NCBI GenBank assembly: GCA_036477795.1
Contig: JAZGDL010000198.1
Location: 1 to 13,131, forward strand
From: JAZGDL01 sp036477795
Lineage (GTDB): Bacteria; Planctomycetota; Phycisphaerae; UBA1845
Reading direction: 5' to 3'
DNA: 13,131 nucleotides
How positions within the stretch are numbered: the stretch's first letter is position 1; every line of letters starts with the position of its first letter. Positions 1 through 6,939 of this stretch are shown here, piece by piece. The notes under the pieces are model-generated. The model ran no database searches, was not told where the DNA came from, and saw only the letters and a program-made list of their open reading frames with translations. The translations under genes were made by a program, and so were the position numbers.

Positions 1-2
1 CC

Positions 3-1850
3 GGCGAGAAGATCGGGACGGCCCTGATCGATACCGGCGCCATCACCATGACGGCGCTGGTCAATGCCCTGACCAAACGTCTGGACGTCAAGGGGTGCGT
101 GCTGCGGCACGGGCTGATTGATCCGAAAGTGGCCAAGTGCATCACCAAGGATGAGGCTGAACGGCTGAGGGTTCTGCCGCTGTTCCGCGTACGCGATGAA
201 CTGACCGTGGCCATGGTCGAGCCCCAGTCGCTGCCGACCATCGACCGACTCCGAAGTCTGACGGAATGCAAGGTCCGGCCGGTGCTGGTCCTGGAGAGCA
301 ACGTCGAGGAGTTCCAGCAGAAGTACCTGTCCAAGGAAGTCACGGTGGACTCGTTCATGGCCTCCATCGAGGAGAGCGATGTCCAGATCGAGGAGTTCGA
401 GGCTATCGACGAGATGCCGGTGACCGACCTTGACAGAATTGTGGATGGCAGCCCGGTCATCAACCTGGTCAATCTTATCATTCTGACGGCCATGCGCGAC
501 GGGGCTAGCGATATCCACATCGAGCCGGGTCGCAAGACCACGCACATCCGTTATCGCGTGGACGGGCAGTTGCGCGAGCTGTTTAAGCCGCCTCAGGGCA
601 TGCACGCCGCCATCGTGTCGCGCATCAAGGTGATCGGGCACATGGACATCGCCGAGAGACGCCTTCCGCAGGAGGGTCGCGTCCACCTGGTGGCCGACGG
701 CCGGGAGGTGGACTTGCGGGTGTCCAGCATGCCCACCGTGCTGGGCGAGAAAATCGTCATCCGCATTCTCGACAAGAACGACTTGAGCTTCGAACTCGAG
801 GACCTGGGCCTGGTGGGAATCGACCTGGAGGACGTACAGCGCATGCTCAAGTGTCCGTACGGGCTGATGCTGGTGACCGGCCCCACCGGAAGCGGCAAGA
901 CCACTACTCTCTACTCCGCACTGGAACTGATCAACGATCACAAGAAGAACATCGTGACCGTAGAGGATCCCGTCGAGTATCAGCTTCCCATGATCACACA
1001 GATTCAGGTCAACGATGCCGTCGGCCTGACGTTTTCCCGGGCCTTGCGCTCTATTCTGCGTCAGGACCCGGACGTGGTCATGATCGGCGAGATGCGCGAC
1101 CCGGACACCGCCCGGGTGGCCATTCAGGCGGCGTTGACCGGGCATATGGTCCTGTCCACGCTGCACACCAACGACTGCCCCGGCGGCGTGGCGCGACTGC
1201 TGGACATGGGGATTGAGCCATATTTGATCGCCTCCTCGGTGATCGGTTTCATCGCCCAGCGGCTCCCTCGAAAGATCTGTCAGGCGTGCAAGGCTTCATA
1301 CTATCCGTCGCCGGAGTTGCTCAAGTCGGTGGGTTGGAGCCGCCGCAGCAATGAGCTGTTTCAGCGCGGTGAGGGATGCCGCGAATGTCACATGACCGGA
1401 TTTCGGGGACGTATCGGCATCTTCGAAGTGGTTCCGCTGGACGAGGAATTGAAGCGCCTGATTCAAGAAGGTTCGGCTGAATCCGAGGTGCGGACCTACC
1501 TGGCCCGTTTGGGTTGGCGGGGGCTGCGCGAAAAAGCCCTGGACGTGGTCGATCGAGGCGATTCGACGCTGGAGGAAGTGCTGCGGGTGACCCGTTCCGA
1601 AGTCCTGGAGGACCCCGCGTGGAGGAAAAGCACGAAGGGGGAGGAAGGGACGAAGGGACGAAGGGACGAAGGCACGGAAGGGGAGGAAGGGACAAAGGGG
1701 AAAGAAGGCACGGAGCTGAGGGCGACCGAGGAGGGAGCTCGAAGGAGGCACGAAGGCACGACGGGCAATCCGCAATCCGCAATCGTCAATCGTCAATCGT
1801 CAATCATCAATCCGCAATCCTCAATCCGCAATCCTGAGGTGGTTGCATGA
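3..1850 (+). CDS. gspE: GspE/PilB-family assembly ATPase, 5' end outside window
   Basis: Cytoplasmic hexameric ATPase that powers pseudopilus or pilus assembly. The frame is open to the left edge, and residues before the first in-window ATG (48) read GEKIGTALIDTGAIT, typical of the GspE/MshE N-terminal domain, so the true start lies upstream. Counting from the codon at 3: N-terminal MshEN-type domain about 1-140; Walker A GPTGSGKT at 293-300; Walker B region DPDVVMIGEMRD at 355-366; His box STLHTND shortly after; and a zinc-type tetracysteine set, C426/C429 and C459/C462, as in GspE/PilB. The family core ends near W540. The last 75 residues (541-615) are low-complexity and encoded by repeat DNA (GTKGRRDE-like then NPQSAIR-like heptapeptides). 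The TGA overlaps the next gene's start in an ATGA junction, so coupled translation is likely. Family call is secure; the choice between T2SS and T4P is not. Confidence 0.95.
   Translation, partial: GEKIGTALIDTGAITMTALVNALTKRLDVKGCVLRHGLIDPKVAKCITKDEAERLRVLPLFRVRDELTVAMVEPQSLPTIDRLRSLTECKVRPVLVLESNVEEFQQKYLSKEVTVDSFMASIEESDVQIEEFEAIDEMPVTDLDRIVDGSPVINLVNLIILTAMRDGASDIHIEPGRKTTHIRYRVDGQLRELFKPPQGMHAAIVSRIKVIGHMDIAERRLPQEGRVHLVADGREVDLRVSSMPTVLGEKIVIRILDKNDLSFELEDLGLVGIDLEDVQRMLKCPYGLMLVTGPTGSGKTTTLYSALELINDHKKNIVTVEDPVEYQLPMITQIQVNDAVGLTFSRALRSILRQDPDVVMIGEMRDPDTARVAIQAALTGHMVLSTLHTNDCPGGVARLLDMGIEPYLIASSVIGFIAQRLPRKICQACKASYYPSPELLKSVGWSRRSNELFQRGEGCRECHMTGFRGRIGIFEVVPLDEELKRLIQEGSAESEVRTYLARLGWRGLREKALDVVDRGDSTLEEVLRVTRSEVLEDPAWRKSTKGEEGTKGRRDEGTEGEEGTKGKEGTELRATEEGARRRHEGTTGNPQSAIVNRQSSIINPQSSIRNPEVVA
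1622..1835 (+). repeat. Compound GA-rich octamer plus AATCCGC heptamer microsatellite, translated in gspE
   Basis: Positions 1622-1766 are GA-rich with an imperfect 8-bp period (GGGACGAA and GGCACGAA variants). Positions 1767-1835 hold about ten 7-bp units: AATCCGC with AATCGTC, AATCATC and AATCCTC variants. It lies entirely inside the gspE frame and encodes its terminal tail. It ends 11 bp before the gspF start codon. The same two-part order recurs at 8317-8422 and 11013-11142. Confidence 0.9.
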
Positions 1851-3070
1851 TCGTCGAATTCGAAGCGGTAGACGGCGCCGGCCGCCGTGTGACCGATTGC
1901 CTGGAGGCGCCCGATGTGCGCAGCGCGGTAGACACCTTGCGCAAGCGCGACCTGTTCGTCACCAATGCGGCTCCAAGATCGGACAAGAAACCAGCCAAGC
2001 GGGCGGCCGCGTCCGCGAACGACGCGCGCCACGTGCGCCTTGCGGGCAAGCAGCTCACCATGTTCACCCGGCAGATGGCCATGCTGTTGTCCTCGGGCAG
2101 CGGCGTGGTGCCGGCGTTGCAATCCATCGGGCGGCAATTCACCAAGCCGCAGCAGGTGCGCATGATCCAGCAGCTCTGCTACGAGCTGGAGGAAGGCAAC
2201 ACCTTGACCGACGCCTTGCGCAAGTACCCGCGCGTGTTCGGTTCCTCCTATTGTGCGATCATCGCTGCGGGAGAAGCGAGCGGTACACTCGGGGAAATGT
2301 TCACCCGGCAGGCAAAAGTCGTCGGCAAACGGCGAATCATGCGGAACAAGGTGATGGGGGCGATGGTCTACCCGGCACTGCTGATGACGCTGTCCACCGC
2401 GATCATCAATGTGCTGCTATTCTTCGTGCTGCCGCGTTTCGGCGACATGTTCAAGACCATGGGCGTGGACGTGCCGGCGTCCACGGCCATGCTTCTTTCG
2501 TCGGCGTCATTCATGAAGTCGCATTGGCTGGTATGTACACTGGGAACTTCGATCCTCTTGGTGGGGACCGTGACCGCGCTGGGTTCAGCCGCCGGCCGCA
2601 AGTGGCTGCTCAACTCGCTGACCTACATTCCGGTCGTTGGAAAGCTGATTGACGGCTTGATATTGGGTGAGACCTTTCGTGTTATGGGGATGCTGCTGGA
2701 GTCTCGGGTGGGGTTGCTGGATGCCATCGACCTGGTGCGGGGCGTGACCAGCAACGAGCGCTTTCAGTCGCTGTATGCAGGCCTGGAGACCGAAGTGACC
2801 TCGGGCGGATCGCTGAGCCGGGCGTTGGAGTCGGCCGGATTCGTGCCGGCGTACATTTGCCAGGCCGTTCGTACCGGTGAGGAGAGCGGGAATCTCGGCG
2901 GGGCCATGACGTACGTGGCGGATGTGTTGGATGAAGACAACGAGGAACTGCTGAACACCGTGACCAAGCTGTTCGAGCCGACCATTCTGATTCTGATGGG
3001 TGTGGTGGTGGGATCGGTGGCCATCTCACTGTTCCTGCCCATGTTCGACGTGACCTCTGCAATAGGATAA
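1847..3070 (+). CDS. gspF: GspF/PilC-family inner-membrane platform protein
   Basis: Polytopic inner-membrane protein that contacts the assembly ATPase and forms the platform from which pseudopilins are extruded. At 407 residues it has the usual family length. Two T2SSF domains are visible: about 68-195 (starting LTMFTRQMAMLLSSG, with GEASGTLGE near 142-150) and about 274-400 (FRVMGMLLESRVGLLDAI, with TGEESGNLGGA near 343-353). Predicted membrane segments are near 171-196, 225-248 and 378-400. A shortened N-terminal region (1-67) has the GspF_N-like opening IVEFEAVDGAGR. Start: ATG in an ATGA overlap with the ATPase gene, preceded by GAGGT. The next gene follows after 58 bp of GA-rich repeat. 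Confidence 0.95.
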   Translation: MIVEFEAVDGAGRRVTDCLEAPDVRSAVDTLRKRDLFVTNAAPRSDKKPAKRAAASANDARHVRLAGKQLTMFTRQMAMLLSSGSGVVPALQSIGRQFTKPQQVRMIQQLCYELEEGNTLTDALRKYPRVFGSSYCAIIAAGEASGTLGEMFTRQAKVVGKRRIMRNKVMGAMVYPALLMTLSTAIINVLLFFVLPRFGDMFKTMGVDVPASTAMLLSSASFMKSHWLVCTLGTSILLVGTVTALGSAAGRKWLLNSLTYIPVVGKLIDGLILGETFRVMGMLLESRVGLLDAIDLVRGVTSNERFQSLYAGLETEVTSGGSLSRALESAGFVPAYICQAVRTGEESGNLGGAMTYVADVLDEDNEELLNTVTKLFEPTILILMGVVVGSVAISLFLPMFDVTSAIG

Positions 3071-3118
3071 AGGCACGGAGGCACGAAGGCACGAAGGCAC
3101 GGAGGGGAGGAAAGGTAG
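3071..3118 (+). repeat. GA-rich octamer repeat between gspF and pilM
   Basis: Intergenic tract of an 8-bp unit (GAAGGCAC / GGAGGCAC) running to GGAGGGGAGGAAAGG, with no AATCCGC part. It is the same GA-rich family as the first half of the compound repeats. It ends just upstream of the pilM ATG and its purine-rich end can serve as a ribosome binding site. Confidence 0.8.
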
Positions 3119-3128
3119 GAAACACCTC

Positions 3129-4298
3129 ATGACGCTGGGACTGCTTCGATCCATTACCGCGCGGCCGGCGCTTTCACCGATCGGTCTGGACGTCGGCCCG
3201 CGGTGTCTGCGCGCGGCGCAACTGGGTCGAGTCGACGGCCAATGGCGTATTCTCAGGCTGGCCCAGTGGAATCGCCGTGAGGCGGAGACGGGCACGGGCA
3301 TCTCCCCAGGATTTGCCAGAAGGATCCAGCAAGCACTGGATCAGGATGGTTTTCGCGGTCGCCGTCTCGTAGTCGGCCTGAGTATACCGGACGTCGAACT
3401 GCACACTCTGGAAATCCCCGACCGGGGAGACCTGTCCGATGCGGGCAAGTTCGCGGATGCGGCCCGCTGGGAACTGCAACGTGTCTCCGGCATAGCCCCG
3501 GAACAGGCGGCCTCGGGCTACTGGCGGGTTCCTGCGGGGGATGGAACCCGCACCACTGCCAGAGGCGCCGTCGCCCGGCGGGAAGACGTGGTCGCGTTGT
3601 GCGAGTTAGCGCGTTCTACTCGGCTGGATTGTGAGCGGGTCGATGCCACGTCGTGCGCCCTGTCCAGGCTGGGAAGCCTGCTCCGCCGCCGCAGCGGCGC
3701 GGACCCCCAAGAGGTCTGGAGCGTTCTCGACGTCGGCAGCCGCATGCTGCGTCTGGTGGTGGCGGTGGGGGAGGTTCCGGTCCTGGTGCGCAACCTCGGA
3801 GTGGGCAGCCAGGACTGGACCCGCAACGTGGCTGAGTCACTCCAGCTTTCACCGGAGGCCGCGGAGATTCACAAATGTGATTACGGTATCGCCACCGGGT
3901 CCCTCCGGGTGGGGGCGCGCGGGATGAATCCCGCGGCTCGGGAGGACCCCTCGTCGCAGATCGCGGCGATGATCTTCAACATCTTGCGCGGCGATCTGGA
4001 TTTGATTGTCGCGGAGATCGAGCGGTCCTACGAATACATAATGCGTTGTTATCCGGAGCGGCCCGCGGGGGCCGTGCTTCTGGTCGGGGCCGGGGCGGAT
4101 CTGAAGGGTCTTGATCGCTATCTCGCCGAGCAGCTTGGAGTCGACGTAACCCCGTTGGAGCAGGCCGTTCAACAACCGGACGGCTCGCTGATTGTGGACC
4201 AGATTGCTGGTGCGAGAATCCTTTCTCGCACCCATCAGTCTCTGAACGCGTTCGGGTGTGCGATCGGTTTGGCCATTAATACCGAGACGCGACCGTAA
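3129..4298 (+). CDS. pilM: PilM-like actin-fold pilus assembly protein
   Basis: Cytoplasmic actin/FtsA-like ATP-binding protein that binds the N-terminus of PilN and links the assembly ATPase to the inner-membrane PilN-PilO complex. Length 389. Visible motifs: IGLDVGPRCLRAAQL (18-32, phosphate 1), VLDVGSRMLRLVV (199-211, phosphate 2) and VLLVGAGADLKGLDRYLAEQL (316-336, adenosine-type motif ahead of a helix). It is followed directly by PilN-like and PilO-like genes, which supports the call. Two oddities are repeat-derived. Residues 361-368 (GARILSRT) are encoded by a perfect 24-bp palindrome, and the last residues plus the TAA stop lie in a GAGCCGCG-type repeat also seen after the major pilin gene. 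The start ATG follows a GA-rich repeat ending GTAGGAAACACCTC, which probably provides the ribosome binding site. Confidence 0.9.
   Translation: MTLGLLRSITARPALSPIGLDVGPRCLRAAQLGRVDGQWRILRLAQWNRREAETGTGISPGFARRIQQALDQDGFRGRRLVVGLSIPDVELHTLEIPDRGDLSDAGKFADAARWELQRVSGIAPEQAASGYWRVPAGDGTRTTARGAVARREDVVALCELARSTRLDCERVDATSCALSRLGSLLRRRSGADPQEVWSVLDVGSRMLRLVVAVGEVPVLVRNLGVGSQDWTRNVAESLQLSPEAAEIHKCDYGIATGSLRVGARGMNPAAREDPSSQIAAMIFNILRGDLDLIVAEIERSYEYIMRCYPERPAGAVLLVGAGADLKGLDRYLAEQLGVDVTPLEQAVQQPDGSLIVDQIAGARILSRTHQSLNAFGCAIGLAINTETRP
4209..4232. repeat. 24-bp palindrome inside pilM
   Basis: Arms GGTGCGAGAA and TTCTCGCACC are perfectly complementary over 10 bp with a 4-base loop TCCT. It encodes GARILSRT in pilM, is 8 codons long and keeps the frame. 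The same element, partly duplicated, is inside pilO. Confidence 0.85.
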
Positions 4299-4308
4299 GG
4301 GAGCGGGA
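4278..4308 (+). repeat. AATACCGAG...AGCGGGA repeat spanning the pilM stop codon
   Basis: 31-bp segment that matches 6951-6981 with 4 mismatches and resembles 6998-7023 in inverted orientation. It contains CGCGACCGTAAGGGAGCGG. The TAA within it is the pilM stop codon, so the end of PilM (ETRP) is repeat-derived. Confidence 0.75.
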
Positions 4309-4336
4309 CGGGTCGCAGATAGAAAGTGTCGCCCAA

Positions 4337-5017
4337 ATGATCGGAATCAACCTGATTGATGAGTCGGTACTGTCAGCCCGTCGCCGCAGGCATCACCTGC
4401 GTCGGTGGCTGATGGTGCTGTTGGCCACGGCCGGCACGGCTGCGTTTCCGGTCGGCCTGGAGGTGTCCCGCCAGCAGCGCGTGCAGTCGCTCAAGAAGGA
4501 GAGGGGCGTTCTCAATACCCGGATCGAGTCGAGCCGATCGCAGCTCAGTGCCATGGGAATGGAGATTCGCGCTCTGCAAGCCCAGGCGGCCCGTGCCGAT
4601 GCCCTGCGCAGAAAACGGCCTTGGGCTCAACTGCTGCGCCGAGTGGCAGAGGTAATGCCCGAGGAGTTATGGCTGGTCTCGCTGTCAACAGTGCCCGCGG
4701 CACCAGTCGGGGGCCACAAAAACATGATACCCGAGGAGGTGCCCGCAAACGCCCCGTCTAGCGGCGACCCGAAAGGGGAGCGCTCCCCCAAGGTGGTGAC
4801 CATGGACGCCCCGCGGGCCCTGGCCTTCGAGGGCTACGCACTGGCCCACGGGAATCTCTACGAGTTCATGTCCCGGTTAAAGGACACGAACCTGTTTGCG
4901 GATATCAGTCTTACCCGGGCGTACGAGGAGGCGGTGTCGGGTGCCACTGGCGGCTTGGCGGTGTCGCGTGCGACACCCTTTAACGCCGTCCGATTCAAAA
5001 TCGAGTGTCGTTGGTAG
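4337..5017 (+). CDS. pilN: PilN-like inner-membrane pilus assembly protein
   Basis: Bitopic inner-membrane protein of the PilM-PilN-PilO alignment complex (GspL C-terminal counterpart). The protein opens with INLID (4-8), the short cytoplasmic motif by which PilN binds PilM. A basic stretch (15-23, RRRRHHLRR) and one membrane segment (about 24-40) follow, then a coiled-coil-like region (about 45-88, with QSLKKERGVLNTRIESSRSQ) and a ferredoxin-like periplasmic domain with the PilN signature PWAQLLRRVAEVMPEELWLVSL. At 226 residues it is slightly longer than usual because of a polar insert (about 120-150) and a C-terminal segment AVSGATGGLAVSRAT, partly encoded by a small palindrome (4960-4977). 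The ribosome binding site is weak. PilO starts 15 bp after the stop, so one operon is likely. Confidence 0.85.
   Translation: MIGINLIDESVLSARRRRHHLRRWLMVLLATAGTAAFPVGLEVSRQQRVQSLKKERGVLNTRIESSRSQLSAMGMEIRALQAQAARADALRRKRPWAQLLRRVAEVMPEELWLVSLSTVPAAPVGGHKNMIPEEVPANAPSSGDPKGERSPKVVTMDAPRALAFEGYALAHGNLYEFMSRLKDTNLFADISLTRAYEEAVSGATGGLAVSRATPFNAVRFKIECRW
4960..4977. repeat. Small palindrome GGTGTCGC-GCGACACC inside pilN
   Basis: Perfect 8-bp arms with a 2-base spacer, encoding part of AVSRAT. A related perfect palindrome lies in pilO at 5250-5265. Just upstream, 4932-4948 (GCGGTGTCGGGTGCCAC) resembles its left part. A repeat family is possible but the unit is short. Confidence 0.5.
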
Positions 5018-5032
5018 GGGTCTGATCTTGCA

Positions 5033-5617
5033 ATGAAGAATCGGTTGCTGATTATTATCAATGTGGGTGGGGCCTTGGTCACCCTCACTATCGTGGCCGC
5101 CGTGGGGTGGTACGCCTTTGCCGATCCGGAAACCGCCTCCAGCCAGTTGCGCGAGCTTGCCCGCGAGGTGAAACAGTTCAATGACGACCTCACGCGTCTG
5201 CGCGCCGCTCTGGACGTACAGACGGCCCAACGACGGAAACTGTTTAGCAGTGTCGCGCGCGACACCCTCCCCAGCAAGTCGCCGATCGATCGCGACCTGA
5301 AAAAGATCACGGCGCTGGCAGGCGCCAACGGCGTAAGACTTCTGGAGGTGGCCCCGACGTCCACGGTGCGCTATCCGAACGTGCTGGAGCTGCGCTATCG
5401 CGTCAAGGCTGAGGGAACGTACCAGAACCAGCTCCGCTTCCTGGAGGACTTTGAACAATGCTCCTTCTGGGCGGACGTGACCTACCTGCGCATGGCTCAG
5501 CACTCCAAAGGCGCTGGTGCGAGAATCCCCGCTGGTGCGAGAATCCCTTCTCGCACCGGCTCGGACCCCATGCGGCTGAGTGAACTGACGGTGAGCTTCT
5601 TCTCCGCTTTTCAGTAG
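5033..5617 (+). CDS. pilO: PilO-like inner-membrane pilus assembly protein
   Basis: Partner of PilN (GspM counterpart), 194 residues. One N-terminal membrane segment (about 5-25, LLIIINVGGALVTLTIVAAV), a coiled-coil region (about 35-64) and a ferredoxin-like domain (about 85-155; the segment YRVKAEGTYQNQLRFLEDFE is typical of PilO) can be seen. AGGGGT lies 11 bp before the ATG. Residues 162-175 (GARIPAGARIPSRT) are encoded by a duplicated, palindromic repeat of the same family as in pilM, and residues about 73-79 (SVARDTL) by a second small palindrome. Both are in frame and lie between or after the recognisable structural elements, so the protein is probably functional. Position after PilN is the strongest support; sequence conservation in this family is low. 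Confidence 0.8.
   Translation: MKNRLLIIINVGGALVTLTIVAAVGWYAFADPETASSQLRELAREVKQFNDDLTRLRAALDVQTAQRRKLFSSVARDTLPSKSPIDRDLKKITALAGANGVRLLEVAPTSTVRYPNVLELRYRVKAEGTYQNQLRFLEDFEQCSFWADVTYLRMAQHSKGAGARIPAGARIPSRTGSDPMRLSELTVSFFSAFQ
5250..5265. repeat. Small palindrome GTGTCGCGCGCGACAC inside pilO
   Basis: 16 bp, fully self-complementary, followed by CC as in the pilN copy. Encodes part of SVARDT. Two such sites in adjacent genes suggest a dispersed element rather than chance, although GC-rich DNA makes short palindromes common. Confidence 0.5.
5513..5557. repeat. Duplicated GGTGCGAGAA palindrome inside pilO
   Basis: An 18-bp unit beginning GCTGGTGCGAGAATCCC is present twice in tandem (5513-5530, 5531-5548). 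The second copy continues into TTCTCGCACC, making a perfect 10-bp stem at 5534-5557 with a TCCC loop. Translated in frame as GARIPAGARIPSRT, in the same phase as in pilM. Confidence 0.85.
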
Positions 5618-5625
5618 AGCGGTTG

Positions 5626-5655
5626 TGTGGGACCCGCTGGAAAGCCGGTCCCACA
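5626..5655 (+). repeat. Truncated copy (30 bp) of the 54-bp palindromic repeat
   Basis: Begins TGTGGGACC and ends GGAAAGCCGGTCCCACA but lacks about 24 bp of the left arm and loop. It fills most of the 47 bp between pilO and the PilP-like gene, next to the latter's start. Confidence 0.85.
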
Positions 5656-5664
5656 GTTGAGACC

Positions 5665-6318
5665 ATGAGCAAGAGAAAGAAAATCCTCTACGGCGGGATC
5701 CTGCTGCTCGGCGCGCTGGCGTTGTTGTTGGACCGTGCCGTGTCTTCGGACTCGTCCGCCCCGGCGTCGGCGATGGCCCAGTCGCCGGGCCGGCTTGCCG
5801 ACCTGGTCGCGGCGGCGGCGTTCGGCCCCACGGTGTCCGTTCAGGCCGCTCCGTTTCCTGACGCCGCGCGGGCTACTGTGGGACCGGCTTTCCAGCCGGC
5901 CAAACGACAGGCTGGAAAGCCTGTCCCACATACTCGGGACCTGTTCGCCCTCAGCCACGTTGTCACGGAAGCGATGTTCGGCGCCGGCGGTGAGAACAAC
6001 TCCCTTGCAGCCGGGCTTCGTGGCCGCAGAGTCACCACAGCGGAAGCGTTTGAGCAAAGTCACCGGCTCACCGCCGTCATGACCAGCCGGGACGCGACGT
6101 TCGCCATCGTCGATGAGCAGTGGCTGCGGGTGGGTGATCGCCTGGATAACTGCGAACTAGTGAAAATTGCCGGGACCGCAGCGACGTTTCGCTGCCCCGG
6201 CGGTGAGGCGGTTTTATCGGTCATCGAAACGTCGAAGATGGGTGGCTTATCCGAGCCCCAAGCGCCAGCGCGGGGCCTGCCAACCCACAGCGAGAGGCCG
6301 AAAGATTCAAAAGACTAG
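5665..6318 (+). CDS. PilP/GspC-like periplasmic pilus assembly protein with in-frame repeat insert
   Basis: Likely the PilP/GspC-type linker between the inner-membrane complex and a secretin; 217 residues. It has a short basic N-terminus (MSKRKK), one membrane segment (7-22) and a long flexible linker. An RDLF motif at 91-94 resembles the RDPF motif of this group, and a C-terminal HR-like domain (about 133-190) holds RLTAVMTSRDATFAIVDEQWLRVGDRL, the characteristic strand and V-GD pattern. Residues 72-89 (VGPAFQPAKRQAGKPVPH) are encoded by a complete 54-bp palindromic repeat inserted without changing frame. The tail SEPQAPARG (196-204) also looks repeat-like. The ATG at 5665 is preferred because an in-frame TTG at 5623 would start inside a truncated copy of the same repeat. 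Function rests on the HR-like pattern and the position between PilO and the pilins. Confidence 0.7.
   Translation: MSKRKKILYGGILLLGALALLLDRAVSSDSSAPASAMAQSPGRLADLVAAAAFGPTVSVQAAPFPDAARATVGPAFQPAKRQAGKPVPHTRDLFALSHVVTEAMFGAGGENNSLAAGLRGRRVTTAEAFEQSHRLTAVMTSRDATFAIVDEQWLRVGDRLDNCELVKIAGTAATFRCPGGEAVLSVIETSKMGGLSEPQAPARGLPTHSERPKDSKD
5877..5930 (+). repeat. 54-bp palindromic repeat inside the PilP/GspC-like gene
   Basis: Two 21-bp arms (TGTGGGAC...GGCTTTCCAGCC and its near-complement) around a 12-base loop GGCCAAACGACA. Translated as VGPAFQPAKRQAGKPVPH. Its length is exactly 18 codons, so the host frame is kept. TAC flanks both sides, which may be chance. Confidence 0.95.
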
Positions 6319-6351
6319 TAAAGCCAACCGGGGCGCTCGACGATGGGTATT

Positions 6352-6405
6352 TGTGGGACCGGCTTTCCGGCCGGCCAAACGACAGGCTGGAAAGCTTGTC
6401 CCACA
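6352..6405 (+). repeat. 54-bp palindromic repeat upstream of the major pilin gene
   Basis: Same element and orientation as 5877-5930 (loop GGCCAAACGACA), with a few arm mismatches (TTCCGGCC left, AAGCTTGT right). It lies in the 135-bp gap before gspG, ending 48 bp before its ATG, where it could fold in the mRNA. Confidence 0.95.
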
Positions 6406-6453
6406 GCGGTTTGGCCGATCTAGGGACGAGTACGAGCATACGGAAGACCGAAC

Positions 6454-6939
6454 ATGATCAAGCGGAATAGCAAACCCGGATTCAGTCTTGTCGAACTGGT
6501 GATCGTTATTGTGATCATCGGGATCATCGCAGCCATCGCTGTGCCGAGGATCAGTCGCGGGGCCGCAGGTGCGGGCGCCAGCGCCTTGCGGGGCGATTTG
6601 TACGTGCTGCGCAACGCCATCGACCTCTTCGCCGCCGAGCACATGGGGGCCTATCCGGACGACCTTGACGCCACTTACATCCTGCAGATGACCACCTTCA
6701 CTGACGATGCCGGCGCTACCAACGCCGCCAAGGTCGACCCCTTTATCTTTGGCCCGTATCTGGTGGCCGTCCCAAAACTGAAAGTGGGTGAGGGCCTGGG
6801 CAACGGCAAGGGCAGCAGCACAGTAGCCGCCGCCGCCGCGGCCGGCGTCGGCTGGGTCTACAACAAGACTCTCGGCACCATCAAGGCCAACTCCGGCACC
6901 GCCGAAGACGACAGCGGCACCCTGTATTCGGACTACTAA
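6454..6939 (+). CDS. gspG: GspG-like major pseudopilin / type IV prepilin
   Basis: Main subunit of the pseudopilus. The leader is MIKRNSKPG, cut by prepilin peptidase between G9 and F10, with the conserved Glu at +5 (E14) of FSLVELVIVIVIIGIIAAIAVP. The hydrophobic N-terminal helix (10-33) both anchors the protein and packs the filament. Length 161, as in the family. The globular part contains LRNAIDLFAAEHMGAYPDDL, typical of GspG-like pilins, and ends with GWVYNKTLGTIKAN. An Ala run (encoded by a GCC/GCG tract near 6827-6842) precedes this. GGAAG at 6442-6446, 7 bp before the ATG, is a good ribosome binding site. A 54-bp palindrome lies 48 bp upstream and a 112-bp foldback begins at the stop codon, so the gene is bracketed by possible mRNA-stabilising structures. 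Confidence 0.92.
   Translation: MIKRNSKPGFSLVELVIVIVIIGIIAAIAVPRISRGAAGAGASALRGDLYVLRNAIDLFAAEHMGAYPDDLDATYILQMTTFTDDAGATNAAKVDPFIFGPYLVAVPKLKVGEGLGNGKGSSTVAAAAAAGVGWVYNKTLGTIKANSGTAEDDSGTLYSDY

Noticed and set aside
1296..1796. Several long minus-strand open frames over the gspE end
   Set aside because: They are opened by the stop-free repeat (FVPSSLRP-type peptides) and lie opposite a clear GspE core; no protein features.
5623..5664. TTG at 5623 as the start of the PilP-like gene
   Set aside because: Lies at the edge of the truncated repeat and adds CGTRWKAGPT-type repeat peptide before a good ATG-basic-membrane start at 5665.
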